A stretch of 64,000 nt of DNA from Eriocheir sinensis (GCF_024679095.1 NC_066513.1:4199526-4263525); one strand, 5' to 3'; counted from the first letter of the stretch, positions 34,278 to 45,689 are shown. Numbers and translations: made by a program. The notes: generated by a model not told the origin, from the letters alone.

Positions 34278-34342
34278 ATGGTTCTTCCGGAGGACATGGA
34301 CTTTGACGATATGGAAATGGAAACTCTGGCCAACCACTGTTG
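34278..34342 (+). pseudogene. Truncated gag start
   Basis: An ATG at 34278 begins an acidic frame (MVLPEDMDFDDMEMETLANH) that runs only about 20 codons before the SINE insertion. I recognise no gag domain afterwards up to the protease, so most of gag is deleted or decayed. That this is the gag start is inferred from its place after the primer site. Confidence 0.4.
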
Positions 34343-34605
34343 TTCTGTAGTGCAATGGGTAGCACACGCGACTCAACCGAGAATTCATGAGTTCCTTCCC
34401 GGGCGGAGTGGAAAGGGATGGGCAGTCTCTCTCCACCCGCGCCGCGATCCATTCATCAGTGAGAGGGTGTCAGGTGACAGGCAGCGGCAGCGTCCCGCCT
34501 CTCAGGTTTGTTTGTTTTAGGATTGTTACCCCAGGATGGAGGGGAACACGGGGCTCTACGCCTCACAGGATGGTGGTGTGCCGCGGCGGACATGCAGCCA
34601 TAGAG
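34343..34605 (+). mobile_element. tRNA-derived SINE, type 3, inside the gag region
   Basis: TGTAGTGCAATGGGTAGCAC (A-box region of a tRNA-like head) is followed about 45 bp later by a degenerate B box (GAGTTCCTTCCCGG). A body follows with CGCGCCGCGATCCATTCATC and related sequence. It sits between the short gag-like frame and non-coding sequence. The tRNA resemblance is partial. Confidence 0.5.
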
Positions 34606-34917
34606 TGACATTATAAAGGCCTAACCCGCGTCCCCCAGGTAGGAAGTGTAGAGTATGATCTAGCAAAAATGTGAAATACTAAGAAAAGTGTGAGGTATGG
34701 ATAAAAAGTCATGAATAAAAAAAAAAAAATGAAGCATATGGACAATAGTGTGAAGTATTAAGATAAATGTGTGAAGTAAGAGAATCAGAGGAAGAGGAGG
34801 CCAGGGTAGTGCCCCCCTCAGTTATCTACTACAAATAACATTAAATAAACAAATGAAAATAAATAAATAAATAAATATGCACATTTGCAGTGGAAAAAAC
34901 GGAAAATGAGCGAAGAA

Positions 34918-35110
34918 CAAAACAGGGAGTAACCTTTAATATAATAAGATGAAAGCTATAACGAATAAGGGAGTAACCTTTAATATAATAAGATGAAGGC
35001 TATAACGAACAAGGGAGTAACCGCATCACATAAATATAAGGAAAAGAAGGCTATAACAAACAAGGGAGTGACCTTAAAAATAATGAAAAGAAGGCTATAA
35101 TCAACATAAC
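34918..35110. repeat. 44-bp tandem repeat in the LTR element
   Basis: GGGAGTAACCTTTAATATAA followed by TAAGATGAAGGCTATAACGA and ACAA occurs in about four copies, the last two decayed. It occupies the place where the gag C-terminus should be. Confidence 0.8.
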
Positions 35111-35119
35111 TCAAGAGTA

Positions 35120-35445
35120 ACATTGGTAGGCAGATCGCACTACTCATGATAATACATATGCAAAAGTAACAGCACTCCTAGAAACAGGAGCGTGTGTCAG
35201 TTTTTAACGGATGAATTTATTAAAGAATTAGGGCTCGCAGTAAATGAATGTGAAGCGAAACCCGGGAATATTGTCTCTGTGCAAAGATACCATATTGAAA
35301 ATGACGGTAAAAGACAAGTTAATATGGAAGGAAAAAGAAGTTTCCAAGAGTTATTGATAACACGCGATGCAGATTCGCCGACCCCTATTGTGTTGAGTAC
35401 TGATTTTTCATGCAACACGAGATAAGTTTTAAAACATGGCAACTA
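35120..35445 (+). pseudogene. Ty3/gypsy protease remnant
   Basis: The frame upstream of 35192 reads VTALLETGACVSF, the position of the aspartic protease D-T/S-G-A motif. The catalytic Asp is read as Glu here. A shift follows within about 10 codons, after which the frame continues (FIKELGLAVNECEAK) to a stop at 35425. The change at the active site means no proteolysis would be expected from this copy. Confidence 0.65.
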
Positions 35446-35619
35446 AATAAGGAACAAAAGAAACGAAGCTTAAAACTGATAATAGAAGGGGAAACCATAC
35501 AATTATGCCAGGAAAAATGTCTTATATCTAGAGGTGAAGGATCTTAGCTAAATGTAGATGGAAATAAAGAAGGTCTCACTGAAAATAAGGCCGTACGTTG
35601 CCAAGCAGCGGAACCTTTG

Positions 35620-37370
35620 CAACTGCATGCATCTGTTGCAGGTTACATAACGCTAGTGACGCAACTACAGGCAAGTGAAGCTTTATTTGAGCCTTGTGTT
35701 AGTACTCCTCAGGCTAGAGTCTTGTGCTCAGGGATAGTTAAGTTAACCCCTTCATCTGACAATCAAAGATCTTATGTCACTGTGCCGTATTTGAATATTG
35801 AAAGTGAGTGTAAAGATAGATGATAATACAACGTTAGGATTTGTGAAGCCTGTCACTCATGAGCTATACGCTGATCTGCCACAAGTATCTAGTGTACAGA
35901 CCGCTGATACAGCTAAAATAGACTTGAGGCCCGCAGAGCTTGAAGTAAGGAAGAAAAGCCTCTTTCAAATTGTTGACGCTAAATTCCCAAGTGAAGAGAG
36001 AGAATCAGGTTTTAAAGTCCTTAATAGATAAATATATAACAGTGTTTTCCACAGAACAAGAACCATTAACAGTAACGCCCTATTTTTTAAGCACCATCAA
36101 GCAAAACACTGATGAAGTAGTGTACAGGCGTCCATATAACATTCCCATCAGTTATCATGACAGAGTAAATGAACAACTTATATCGCTCCAGCAACAGGGT
36201 GTGATTCGCCCTTCGCGATCACCCTATAATGCCCCACTTATCTCAGTGCCCTAAAAAGATGGAGTACTACGACTTTGTCTGGACTTCCGGGCACTTAATA
36301 AAACACTACGGGACGACCGGTACCCACTCCCTAATATAACTACCATACTCAATCAATTGGGAGATAGTAAGTTTTTTTTTCATGCCTAGACATGAAACAG
36401 GGTTACCATCAAATCCCCCTAGATGAAATCAGCAGAGAAAAGACGGCATTTTCTTCTCCAGCAGGACATTGGGAATTTACTTCCCTCCCCTTTGGCCTTA
36501 AAACAGCCCCGTCCTGCTGCAAGAAAATAATAAACACTGTCCTTACAGGACTATTAAGCAACAAGGTTCAGGTGTACCTTGATGACATAATTATCCTGGG
36601 CGATATATTTTCTAATCACGCAGATAACTTAGAACAAATTCTGGATCGCTTAAAGGAAGCCAAACTGACTCTTCAGATGGAGAAGTGTAACTTTTTTAAG
36701 GACAAAGTAGATTACCTGGGCAATGCCATCCGCTCAGAGGGAATAAGACCTCAGTCTAGCAAGCTGGAGGCCATACAAAACGTCCCGGCCCCTCAAACTG
36801 TTCATGATTTACAGTCATTTCTTGGATTGACTAATTATTATCGCAAATTTATTGCAAATTATTCACAAATTGTTGCTCCTTTTCTAAAGATTTACAAAAA
36901 GAAGAAAGGTACGCTTAAAGAATAAATAAAAATAAAATAAATCTCCACTCATATGGACGGATGAAACAAAAATTGCGTTCTCAACCCTTAAGGATAGAAT
37001 GCTTGGTACAGTCACTCTACGCGTCCTACTACAATACTGGTGGAGTATTGCAATAACAGGATAATGATGATAAACTAAGACCTGTATCTTTTTTTGTGAG
37101 AAATTGAATACGGCAGAACAGCGGTACAGTATAGTTGAACGAGAGGCTTTAACTGTAATTTATGGGTTACACGTAAACCGCCCATTAATACTGGGTTACC
37201 CTGTTGAGATCCACACGGATCACAGACCTTTAGTCTGGTTGTTACAGGTAGCTAGTCCCAACGGCAGGATAGCTAGATGGCAGACTCTCATGAGTGAGTA
37301 TGGTTTCACAATCAATCATTTGCCTGGCAAAGAAAATATCGTAGCAGATTTTTTTTATCAAGGATGAAGG
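35620..37370 (+). pseudogene. Ty3/gypsy reverse transcriptase and RNase H, broken
   Basis: The product would copy the element RNA and degrade the template. A linker (35620-36030) leads into RT. YRRPYNIPISYHDRVNEQL and VIRPSRSPYNAPL lie near 36130-36250, LDMKQGYHQIPLDE-type residues near 36390, PFGLKTAPSCC near 36490, and VYLDDIIILG (catalytic YLDD, intact) near 36570. FLGLTNYYRKFIANYS ends the palm/thumb. RNase H follows with EREALTVIYGLH, HTDHRPLVWLL (catalytic Asp) and LPGKENIVADF (final Asp) to 37367. Breaks include a stop at 36252, shifts near 36380 and 36925-37100, and early stops in the linker. Confidence 0.85.
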
Positions 37371-37799
37371 CTCAACAGGACACTGAGATTGAATTATAAG
37401 GACACGCGCGATAATGTTTGTGGATGGGGAACAACAAAAACCGTGGAACACGTGGATAATGAGGGGCAAGGTATTGCACTAGTGCAGAAAAAGAAACAGG
37501 CGCCGAAAAATGAGAAAATAAAATATATGATATGTATGGACCTGAATAGTGAGTGTATTGGCCACACACTTGACTGGAGTATTCAGGAGATTAGTGAGCT
37601 GCATGATGAGCAGCCAGCATATAAGTATGCTAAAAGAAGGAAGCCCCATGAATGAAAATTGAGCAAAGACTCAGAGAAAAAAGGCATAATGTGAGATGCC
37701 GCCCCTGTTAGAGGTACAGGTGGAAATTATGTTATATTGTGTTGAAGATGGGCATAATGTGAGATGCCGCCCCTGTCAGAGTTACAGGTGGAAATAAAT

Positions 37800-39302
37800 T
37801 ATGTGTTTTAGTGAGTCCGTACGGAGAAGCCACTAAGGTGGTGATTCTACCCCCCAAGTATTTCCAAGGCGATAACTCTGGCTCATTCGTCGCCACTGCA
37901 GGGCACGGAGGAACCAAAGTTACGTTATGTCGGTGTAGAAAGTTCGCTTTCTGGCCTGGAATGAAACGGGATGTAGAAAATTATGTAAGGAAGTGCGTCA
38001 TGGTAGTCGTTTTAAAAGTGAGTTGGGAACTTGCACCTGCTCCTTGGCGGCAATATCCAGACGTCACCGCTCCTTTTGGAAGAATATACATGGACCTTGT
38101 GGGTCCCATGGGTGTATCGGACAATGGGGTTCGATACGTAATGCCCATAGTTGATGTTTTTAAAAGGTATTTGATTATAGTACCCTTACGGAGTAAGGAA
38201 GCCCGCGAAATGGCAAGGGCGTTGTACGTGGATGTTGTTTGTGTACACGGTGTTCCTCAGACAGTTGTTACAGGTCAAGGTTCAGAGTTCGTTAATTCCG
38301 TGATGCAGGAGATAAATTAGAAGCTACCTGTGCGACACGCGAATAACGGCTTACCATACAAATGGAAATGGAATAATAAAGCGCGCAAATTATACTGTTG
38401 TTAACATTTTGAGGAGAATGTTCTAGGAAATGTGTCCGTTTGGGATATAATGCTACTTATAGACATCTTGGCCTATAATGCTGCGTATTATCGCACCATA
38501 AAGGAGTCCCTATTTTATCGAGAGAGACAGAGAGAGAATTTTTAGAGATCCTCCTGTACCCTACACTATGTTAGAAAAAAATTCAGCAGCCCTGGTATGA
38601 TATTTACTCCTATAAAGAGGAAATGGTTGCAATTGCAAGGAAAGTTTATGATATATACTCCTATAAAGAGGAAATGGTTGCAATTGCAAGGAAAGTTTAT
38701 GATATTTACTCCTATAAAGAGGAAATGGTTGTAATTGCAAGGAAAGTTTATGATATATACTCCTATAAAGAGGAAATGGTTGTAATTGCAAGGAAAGTTT
38801 ATGATATTTACTCCTATAAAGAGGAAATGGCTGCAATTGCAAGGAAAGTTTATGATATTGACTCCTATGAAAAGGAAATGGCTGCAATTGCAAATAAAGT
38901 TTATGATAGATGCCAGGTTTACATTGAAAAAGGTAGAGAAGAAATAGAAAAGAAATACAAAGCTTCAAAATCAAAACTATCAACGTTGGAGACAGTGTTC
39001 CTCAAACGAGACCACAGAAAAAAGTAAATAAAAAGTTGTAACTTATTTTTGATGGACCCTACAGGGTAACAGAGAAGATCAGTGATATAATGGTAAAAAT
39101 TATAAACCTCAGGACTAGTAAGGTTTCAACGGTCCCCACAGATAGAGTAAAAGTCCTTCATGAAGATTGCATCAACGTGCAGCAATGTCCAACGATTAGG
39201 CGAGCATACCCTTTAAATCCAGAGACAGACACTGATCTATTCTTTGCATTGCTCAACCCTGAAATCGCTGAGAAAAATTCTACCGAAAATGATAACTCGT
39301 AG
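37800..39302 (+). pseudogene. Ty3/gypsy integrase with GPY/F module and internal repeats
   Basis: Integrase joins the DNA copy to the genome. The zinc-binding part is degenerate around 37880-38010 (GHGGTKVT...CRKF). The core shows YMDLVGPMG (first catalytic Asp) near 38090 and VVTGQGSEF near 38270, where the second catalytic Asp is read as Gly. A stop at 38318 and further breaks precede LAYNAAYYRTIKES (about 38470). A repeat block (38597-38900) follows, then a GPY/F-type end (FDGPYRVTEKISDIMVKI) to the stop at 39300. Confidence 0.82.
38597..38900 (+). repeat. 51-bp in-frame repeat near the integrase C-terminus
   Basis: About six units translate as a 17-residue repeat, VYDIYSYKEEMVAIARK with V/A and I/F-type variants. 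Each unit is 51 bp, so the reading frame is kept through the array. The corresponding protein region in related elements is a single helical segment before the GPY/F module, so this looks like a lineage- or copy-specific expansion. Confidence 0.88.
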
Positions 39303-39949
39303 CGGAGAGGTGACTACTACTCATGACACATTAAATAATGTTCGTTCTACAACAGCAATAAACAGCTGATGCACAGGCCCTACCTTCTCAGGTTACTCCC
39401 AAACTTTCAGAGCCACCTCGGCATAGATAAAGCCTTCGCTCTTCGACGGTACAAGAGTTGCCTAATGTAATGTCAAAACTATTACGATATAGAACAGGAA
39501 TAATGCATAAGGATGAAAGTGCAATAATTGAGCGGAAATATGACGAAATAAACCACAGATTGATTTGACTCTTTCGGTGTACGACTCATTGACACAGCAG
39601 GAGTCCCCAACACGTGCTGGCCAAAGTTTCACACCAACATACTCTCTATATTATAGTCCTCATAGATAAAGACTATAGTACCGTTTAGCCTTACAGAAGA
39701 TATTTTAGCTGCATTATATAAAGCACGGATTTTAACTGCTTCGTTACTTGAAATATTATTCAAATGTCACCTGAGTATCCAGCTGTAAAAGCAATAAAAT
39801 ACACACTCTTTAATTTTGAAAACGAATTCAGTTTATTGTTGCATCATCTAAAAAAAAAAAGTTTTAGGCTATGTGATGACTACTATTCAAAACAAGCTGC
39901 ATGCTTCTATGAATTATAGAGAAAAGAAAAAAACGGGAAATATTTTTTT

Positions 39950-41452
39950 TGAGGATCCTTGTCTAATAACCTATTTGGTACCGCGACCCAGGCTCAAGTT
40001 GATGCTATTCATGAATAAATAGAGGACTAGAGTCATTAACTGAGAAAGATTTAATATAGTTAAATGTTTATTATGGAAAACTCAACATCATTAAGTAATA
40101 TGCATGCCATGCACTCTGCCTTTAACAGGCTATATTCAGCTGTAGATGTATTGAACCAAGTTGTGCGCCATTTTAGTATAGACTATGGCACTAGGAAGAG
40201 AAAAAAGCTCCTACAAGAATTGTTATATTTTGACTTAGCATTGAGACACATAAGACCAGGTATACAAGATTTATATTTGAGTCTGCAGGCTCCCCTGCAA
40301 ACATACATAACTCCAACCATTATGTGAAACAAACAGTTGTTCAGTACATTAAAGGAAGCCTAGGATCGGCCTCCAGGTCTTTTGTGCCTTGCAGTTCTTG
40401 ATTTTTTAGCTCTATATAGGGATGTAATAACTGTCCTCCAGGACAACGGCTTTGCACGATTCTCGTAATTTCTATTTCACTAAACCTTTGCGAGGAGATC
40501 CGATTGACACCTTTCATGTCTTTCGAATCGACTCCCTTCCATTTTCTGTGCAGAATAGCACTTACTTTCTTATGTATAGTGTTGATTCAAGATGTATTGC
40601 CTTCAGTGAGAATAGGAAAATATATTTTATGCTTTCTAGTATAAAACACTGTAACAAGAATAACCATATGTTAGTTTGTCCTCCCACAGGCCCCGTCCAT
40701 GAGGCAAGTAACGCAGCCTCTTGTGAATCGGCTGCTTTCTTGAAACATGAGTCAGTGATCAACCTCTGCCACACAATAGTCTTGAAAACATTTCCCCCTA
40801 TGTTTATAAAAGGTCCTGGCTACTGGACCTGTTCACTTGCCTTCCCCATCACTCTGACACTCACATGCCCTAACCATCTTGTAAACAAGCATACTGTCAG
40901 CCTTACGGATAATGGGATATTGACGCTTCGGCAAGGTTGCAGCGCCCACAGCCCATCCCTGACACTTCCTGGACAAGAGGCAGTTGTGGAGGGGCCCCCC
41001 ATCATGGTCTCTCTCGCCCCTCTCCCTCTCCACCTCCCTCCTCTCCAAGAATTCTTACAGGCCATCTTATCTGGTCCGTTTTGCCTGACCTTCCATCTCT
41101 TCGCAGTGCTGAGTCCATCCCCCTACAGGAGCTAACAGCTGGCTTGCAGCCCCTAAATTCTGTGGTCGAGCCGGATCAGCCCTTTCAACCCGAAATCCAT
41201 TGGTGGATTGTCTTCGCCATTGTCGTGATCCTGGCTCTTCTACTGGTGACGTCTGCCGTGGGGTATTCCTATGTCCTGCGCTACGCACGACGACGCCTGC
41301 TTCCAGACTCGAGCTCACTGCAGACATTGAAATGCATATCTTTTCCACCAACACCTGTGAGATCTCAGGGGCGAGATCTTCCGGAAGGGGAAGTATGTTG
41401 GGACCCAGAATATGGACAAACAGAAGACGACCATAGCAGCACAGTTAATTAA
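39950..41452 (+). pseudogene. Env-like glycoprotein remnant
   Basis: A frame near 39960-40020 has a Gly/Ser and Leu/Phe-rich fusion-like start (SLSNNLFGTATQAQ). A helical heptad-like part (40064-40327) and a Cys-containing ectodomain (40452-41135) follow. The last frame (to 41452) has a hydrophobic segment (IVFAIVVILALLLVTSAVGY) followed by basic residues, as in a C-terminal membrane anchor. This layout resembles envelope proteins of insect errantiviruses. Stops at about 40016 and 40325 and a frame change near 41100 separate the parts. The final codons run into the 3' LTR, a common arrangement. Family assignment is inference from layout. Confidence 0.6.
41381..41395 (+). other. Polypurine tract
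   Basis: CGGAAGGGGAAGTA lies immediately upstream of the proposed LTR start TGTTGGGACC. It would prime plus-strand DNA synthesis. Confidence 0.65.
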
Positions 41453-42590
41453 AAGTGACCCCAATCAGAGGCAAATACCGAGTGGAGATATGGAGACAAG
41501 AATTGTAAATATGACAGGAGAGGGAAGGAAAGCAATTAGTCAGATATACAAAGTTGTAAACATCTGATAAGCACTAACACTACTGAGAGGTTATGGAAAA
41601 TACCCAGACTCACATACAGAAAGCAGATACCCAGTAGGCGTGGTCAGGAAGTGTGGATAACCATTCAAGAGGACTCTAACATGTCACGTGCGGTGTGACG
41701 AAATGCTATAAGCGAATAACTGAAAAGAGAAGTCACTGTGGGAGTGTCTTAAGAGTGAAATAACAAATAGTAGGAGAAGTAAACAATATAACATAATGAG
41801 CGAGCCAATGGTTGTTGACAGGAAGTATTGGCTACTGGTTATGTAGAAAATGAAGGCGTGTCAAAGATGTAGTTCCGCCTCAAGCAAGGAAAAATGTGAC
41901 CTAGACAACAGTGATATGGGCAGACCGAGCCTTGCACTCGCTTCAAGCAGACTTGCTACTCACTCAGCTGAGAATGGCTGTTGTGATCTTAATCGTGAGT
42001 AGAAATTCGAGAATCTAAGGGAAACCGACTGTATTGTCCTGGAGATTATAATGTAGGAGATGTGAAGTAGGATTGTGAGTGGGACAGGATTGTGATTATT
42101 TGTTTGCGATGTAAAGCAAAGGTAGAAAGCACTGGGTGTGGTATAATTTGGTGCTTCCGTGAAATTGTAGTAAATTATACTATAGGAATGTGTTATCAGG
42201 ATGTGAGGAGAGTATTTAAATATTGTGATGTAAGCAGAGAGAAACAAACCACTGCTTGTGGAATGACGAGTGTTATTATTATTGGCAACAACTGAGCACA
42301 AATTGTAGTATTATGTTTAAAGACATGTCGTTTGTCATATGTTGTATCCATTGCTGAATATGCCAGTGTTATGATCGTCTGAGCATAGAATACTGCGTAA
42401 GGCAATTACTTTCATTTAATTTTAAATAAATGTATATTTTCTTTTTCCCTTGTTTATCCCCGAACACCAGTCTCCAATAACAACTTAAGCCGGATCACAC
42501 TACCAGGGATCGAGACGGTGAGATCATTTATGGAGTAATTAATGAGTGATAAAAGAGTTGATCTAATACAAGAAAAGAAGGGTCCAAAAC
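41396..42590 (+). repeat. 3' LTR, about 1195 bp
   Basis: The end at 42590 is set by comparison with 34133. The start at TGTTGGG follows the purine tract and is inferred, because the start of the 5' LTR is missing. An AATAAA at about 42425 is a plausible polyadenylation signal. Confidence 0.7.
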
Positions 42591-42880
42591 CAGAATTTAT
42601 CAGCGTGAGTTATGAAAGAGTGAAGATGCTGGTTAACTCTTGCATAAGAGGTTTGGACAGTATAGGGATGAGCATGAGTAGAAAGTCGTGTGCAGCGGGG
42701 CCGCGGGAGGGGGGGAGGTATGCAGTTAGCAAGTTCAGAAGAGCAGTCAGCGTGAAAATAGCGATAGAAGATAGAAAGAGAGGCAACATCGCGACGGAAT
42801 TTAAGAGGTAGAAAACTATCAGTAGGAGGAGGAGAGCTGATGAGACGAAGAGCCTTAGACTCCACTCTGTCCAGAAGAGG
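42591..42880 (-). pseudogene. Jockey-like LINE fragment (family A copy 4), interrupted by the LTR element
   Basis: The minus strand reads VESKALRLISSPPPTDSFLP, an LTALLNL stretch and YARVNQHLHSF, as in the other family A copies. The 3' part of the LINE is missing at exactly the LTR boundary (CCAGAATTTATCAGCG continues where other copies read CCAGAGTTTACCAGCG). The LTR element therefore inserted into it. The missing half should be to the left of the 5' LTR but is not seen before the gap. Confidence 0.8.
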
Positions 42881-43379
42881 ACAGACATGTTGACATTTCC
42901 CGCCGCTCCGGCATACCAACACTGCCGAATCACGCGCCTTCGTCTTGTCATGACCGTCGCCATGCTGGTAGTCACCGATACCACGAAAACAGCGACTGTG
43001 AAAGCAGATCGAGGCGATGGTAACGCTTGCTACAAGGATGGTAGGGCCTTTGGTTAGGGTGCGTACCAGACGACTGTGAAAGCGGCCCTAAGCATCATGG
43101 AGACACCACCATTCTTATAGTCTACATTTAGGGTGCAACACTACGGCCTGTACTTGGGCTGGAGTACATCAACACTTCATCATCCTCACGGACTGCCCAA
43201 TTTTGTTAGCTGATGCTCAGCGTTTTAAGTCCTAATATAAATGATGAGGTGGGAAGAAGTGTGTACGTATATATGTTCTCGTAAAACCTTTATTTTCATT
43301 GTTAATTACAACACAAGTTACTTTATAGTTTTATTCTTTCCTTAACTTAGTCTATATTACATAAACATTCCCTGCGACT
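42881..43379. other. No recognised gene
   Basis: I see no domain or clear repeat. Two GACTGTGAAAGC words (about 42990 and 43073) hint at a small duplication. Confidence 0.3.
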
Positions 43380-43570
43380 TCCTCCTCTGTAGACCCTTAG
43401 CTATTATTTTGCTTTTCAAGTTCTTTTTTTGCTATCTCTTTCCTAATTCTAGCCTCTTCCTTCCTTTCTTCTGCTTCAGCAATTTTTACTTCCATGTGTT
43501 TGATTTGTAGGTCAATCAAATGTTTCCTCTTCTCCAAAAACCTATGGTTCATAATCTCCTTCTACCTACT
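43380..43570 (-). pseudogene. Myb/SANT-like protein, C-terminal coiled coil
   Basis: The minus strand reads FLEKRKHLIDLQIKHMEVKI, then AEAEERKEEARIRKEIAKKE, to a stop near 43395. Such Leu/Glu/Lys coils end many Myb/SANT-like transposon-type proteins. It is cut at the left terminus of the Harbinger element (43591), so it may be the insertion target. No DNA-binding part is visible nearby. Confidence 0.4.
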
Positions 43571-43590
43571 AATTTCTAATAGTTCTGCCA

Positions 43591-43617
43591 GGGCCCGTAT
43601 CCTCGACAACTATTAAT
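43591..43617 (+). repeat. Harbinger left terminal inverted repeat
   Basis: GGGCCCGTATCCTCGACAAC plus TATTAAT. A second copy of the GTATCCTCAACAACTATTA core occurs about 72 bp inside (43670). Confidence 0.85.
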
Positions 43618-43796
43618 ACTAAACTTGGTATTAACTTTCGACTTTAGTATTAACTTCACTCTCAAAGTGTATCCTCAACAACTATTAGCCTAATACCTAC
43701 TATTAACTTTGGTATTACCTTGGAAGTGCTGGCGAGGACTTCTAAACACTTAATAGTAAAGTTAATAGTGAATCCCAGACCCTGACCCATATCAAC

Positions 43797-44340
43797 ATGG
43801 CCACCGGGCTTCCTCGCCCAGCCCGCCTCCGCAATTTAGAGTTTGATAGGACGCTTTGGAACTGTATAACGATGGTGAATTTGTCAAGACATACGTATTT
43901 GACTGTGCAGGAATGGAGTATGTGACTGATTTGGTGAGAAGAGAGCTACAAGATCCAGTTCAAAGGGAGCATTCCCTCACCCCGGGGTTGAAAGTGATTT
44001 TGACTTAAAGATACTTGGCTACAGGAAAAATGCTGCAGTGTTCACGTGATGAGTTTGGGGGTAAGCCAGAGTAGTGTAAGCAGGGTGATTGCGGAAGCTC
44101 TGGCCGCCCTCAGTGCCCCGTAGGTAGTCGGGAGGTTTATCCAGTCTCCCCTTGATAGAGTGGAGATCCGTGTAAAGCAAGCAGAATTCTACCAACTTGC
44201 CGCTGTTGTGGGAGTGATAGACTGCACCCATGTGAAAATAATGGCACCAAAGGAAAACGAAGTAGTTTATGTCAACAGAAAAAAAAAAACGTAGCTTGAA
44301 CATACAATTAGTGTTTGATGCCTTTGTTATTGATTAAAAT
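43797..44340 (+). pseudogene. HARBI1-like transposase, N-terminal half
   Basis: From the ATG at 43797 the frame starts MATGLPRPARLRNLEFDRTL. Shifted frames continue through VKTYVFDCAGMEYVTDLVRR, a helix-turn-helix-like block with FGVSQSSVSRVIAEALAALS (about 44050-44110) and RFIQSPLDRVEI. VVGVIDCTHVKIMAPKENE follows (first Asp of the DDE nuclease, about 44210), then VYVNRKKK. The usual continuation (second Asp and final Glu) is absent, and the frame is broken by stops near 44125, by shifts near 43870 and by an A-run near 44280. The element could not encode its own transposase from this copy. Confidence 0.82.
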
Positions 44341-44798
44341 GTGAAATATTTGAGTCAAGGAAAACAAAACATGGGAAAAAAACTTTTATTTGTAGCAGAA
44401 AGGTACACACATGCAAATGAAAAAGATGACATTAAAATTGCATTAAAATGTAATTTAGAATATGATTTATAATTATTGTTGCTTTAAAATCAAGTTAGAA
44501 AACAAATTACTCCTGCCGGTTATTCGTATTGGGATAATGATGGTAAGAAAGCTTGTTAGAGATGTATGCCAGTGTGAGGGAGGAGGAACGAAAGGTCGAG
44601 GTGACCACATCGTGAACATCATGACTTATAAGTGAAGCAAAACGAGGTTACTTGGTTTCTGTTTACAAAGTTCCAAGTGGAAAAACAACTTGATTGTGAA
44701 TTCAGTGTATACTTTTCTGGAGTATTGTGTTTACCGAGTGAATTGGTGACCAAGCTGTTGCTATTTGTGTCTTGCTTGAAGATATTCATCATTGGATT

Positions 44799-45423
44799 CA
44801 AAGCTATGGTATTAATGTGCAATAGTCATCATAACAAAATACGTAGTAATTAATTATATATGTCAACCTATTTATTTTCATGAGATCATGGTATGACCAC
44901 TGAAAAACATAGCTTTTTTTATCTTGGCTCCATTACAAATTCAGTATATAATTACTCTATTAGTGGAATCTAGTTTTCAGCATCTTTTATTATTATGCCA
45001 ATGTTCTAAGCACTCAGCTTGCAAGCATGCTTAGGTTTATGTTGTCAGCTTGGGTCGGACTTATGTGAACACTTTACCAAGTGACCTAAGATTACTCAAT
45101 GCTAGCAAAGCTATGGTATTAACGTGCAATGGTCATCATACCAAAATACGTAGTAATTAATTATATATGTCACCCTAATTATTTTCATGAGATCATGGTA
45201 TGACCGCTGAAAAACATAGCTTTTATTATCTTGGCTCCTTTACAAAATCAGTATATAATTATTCATATATTCAATAAAGTTGTGGAATCCAGTTTTTAGC
45301 ATCTTTTATTATTATGCCAATATTCTAAACACTCAGCTTGCAAACACGCTTAGGTTTATGTTGTCAGCTTGGGTCGGCCTTAGGTGAACACTTTACCAAT
45401 TGACCTAAGATTACTCAATGCTA
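44799..45423. repeat. Tandem duplication, two copies of about 310 bp
   Basis: AAAGCTATGGTATTAATGTG begins copy 1 (44799), and a close variant begins copy 2 (45108). Both end with GATTACTCAATGCTA. By eye they are about 90 percent alike, differing in small indels. The duplication lies downstream of the truncated transposase, inside the transposon. Confidence 0.85.
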
Positions 45424-45578
45424 CCATATAGGTATACTACATCTTTGATTGTGAGTTCATCAGAGGGCACTGGAGAGCAGCATGAGTCTAATTAGGTGCT
45501 AATGAATATCCTGCCTGCATCACAGACTACATAAAATGCAAATATGAGCGGTGCCTAAAGGTGTAATAAGCTAATGAT

Positions 45579-45583
<5 letters not shown>

Positions 45584-45666
<83 letters not shown>
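45584..45666. repeat. (TA)n microsatellite
   Basis: About 83 bp of uninterrupted TA inside the Harbinger element, just before the SINE. Confidence 0.97.
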
Positions 45667-45668
<2 letters not shown>

Positions 45669-45689
45669 AAGCCATGTCTATCAGTCGAG

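Larger units (their letters stand above)
34001..42590 (+). mobile_element. Env-bearing Ty3/gypsy (errantivirus-like) element
   Basis: Terminal sequence 34001-34133 is repeated at 42458-42590 with one difference seen by eye (132/133). Between them come a primer site, a short gag start, protease, RT, RNase H, integrase and an env-like region in Ty3/gypsy order, then a purine tract and a 3' LTR of about 1.2 kb. Stops, shifts and changed catalytic residues show the copy is defective. It lies inside a LINE family A copy (42591 onward). The left flank and most of the 5' LTR are lost in the gap. Confidence 0.88.

Noticed and set aside
40820..41354. Minus-strand frames opposite the env-like region
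   Set aside because: No domain. The plus strand has the membrane anchor and fits the element order.
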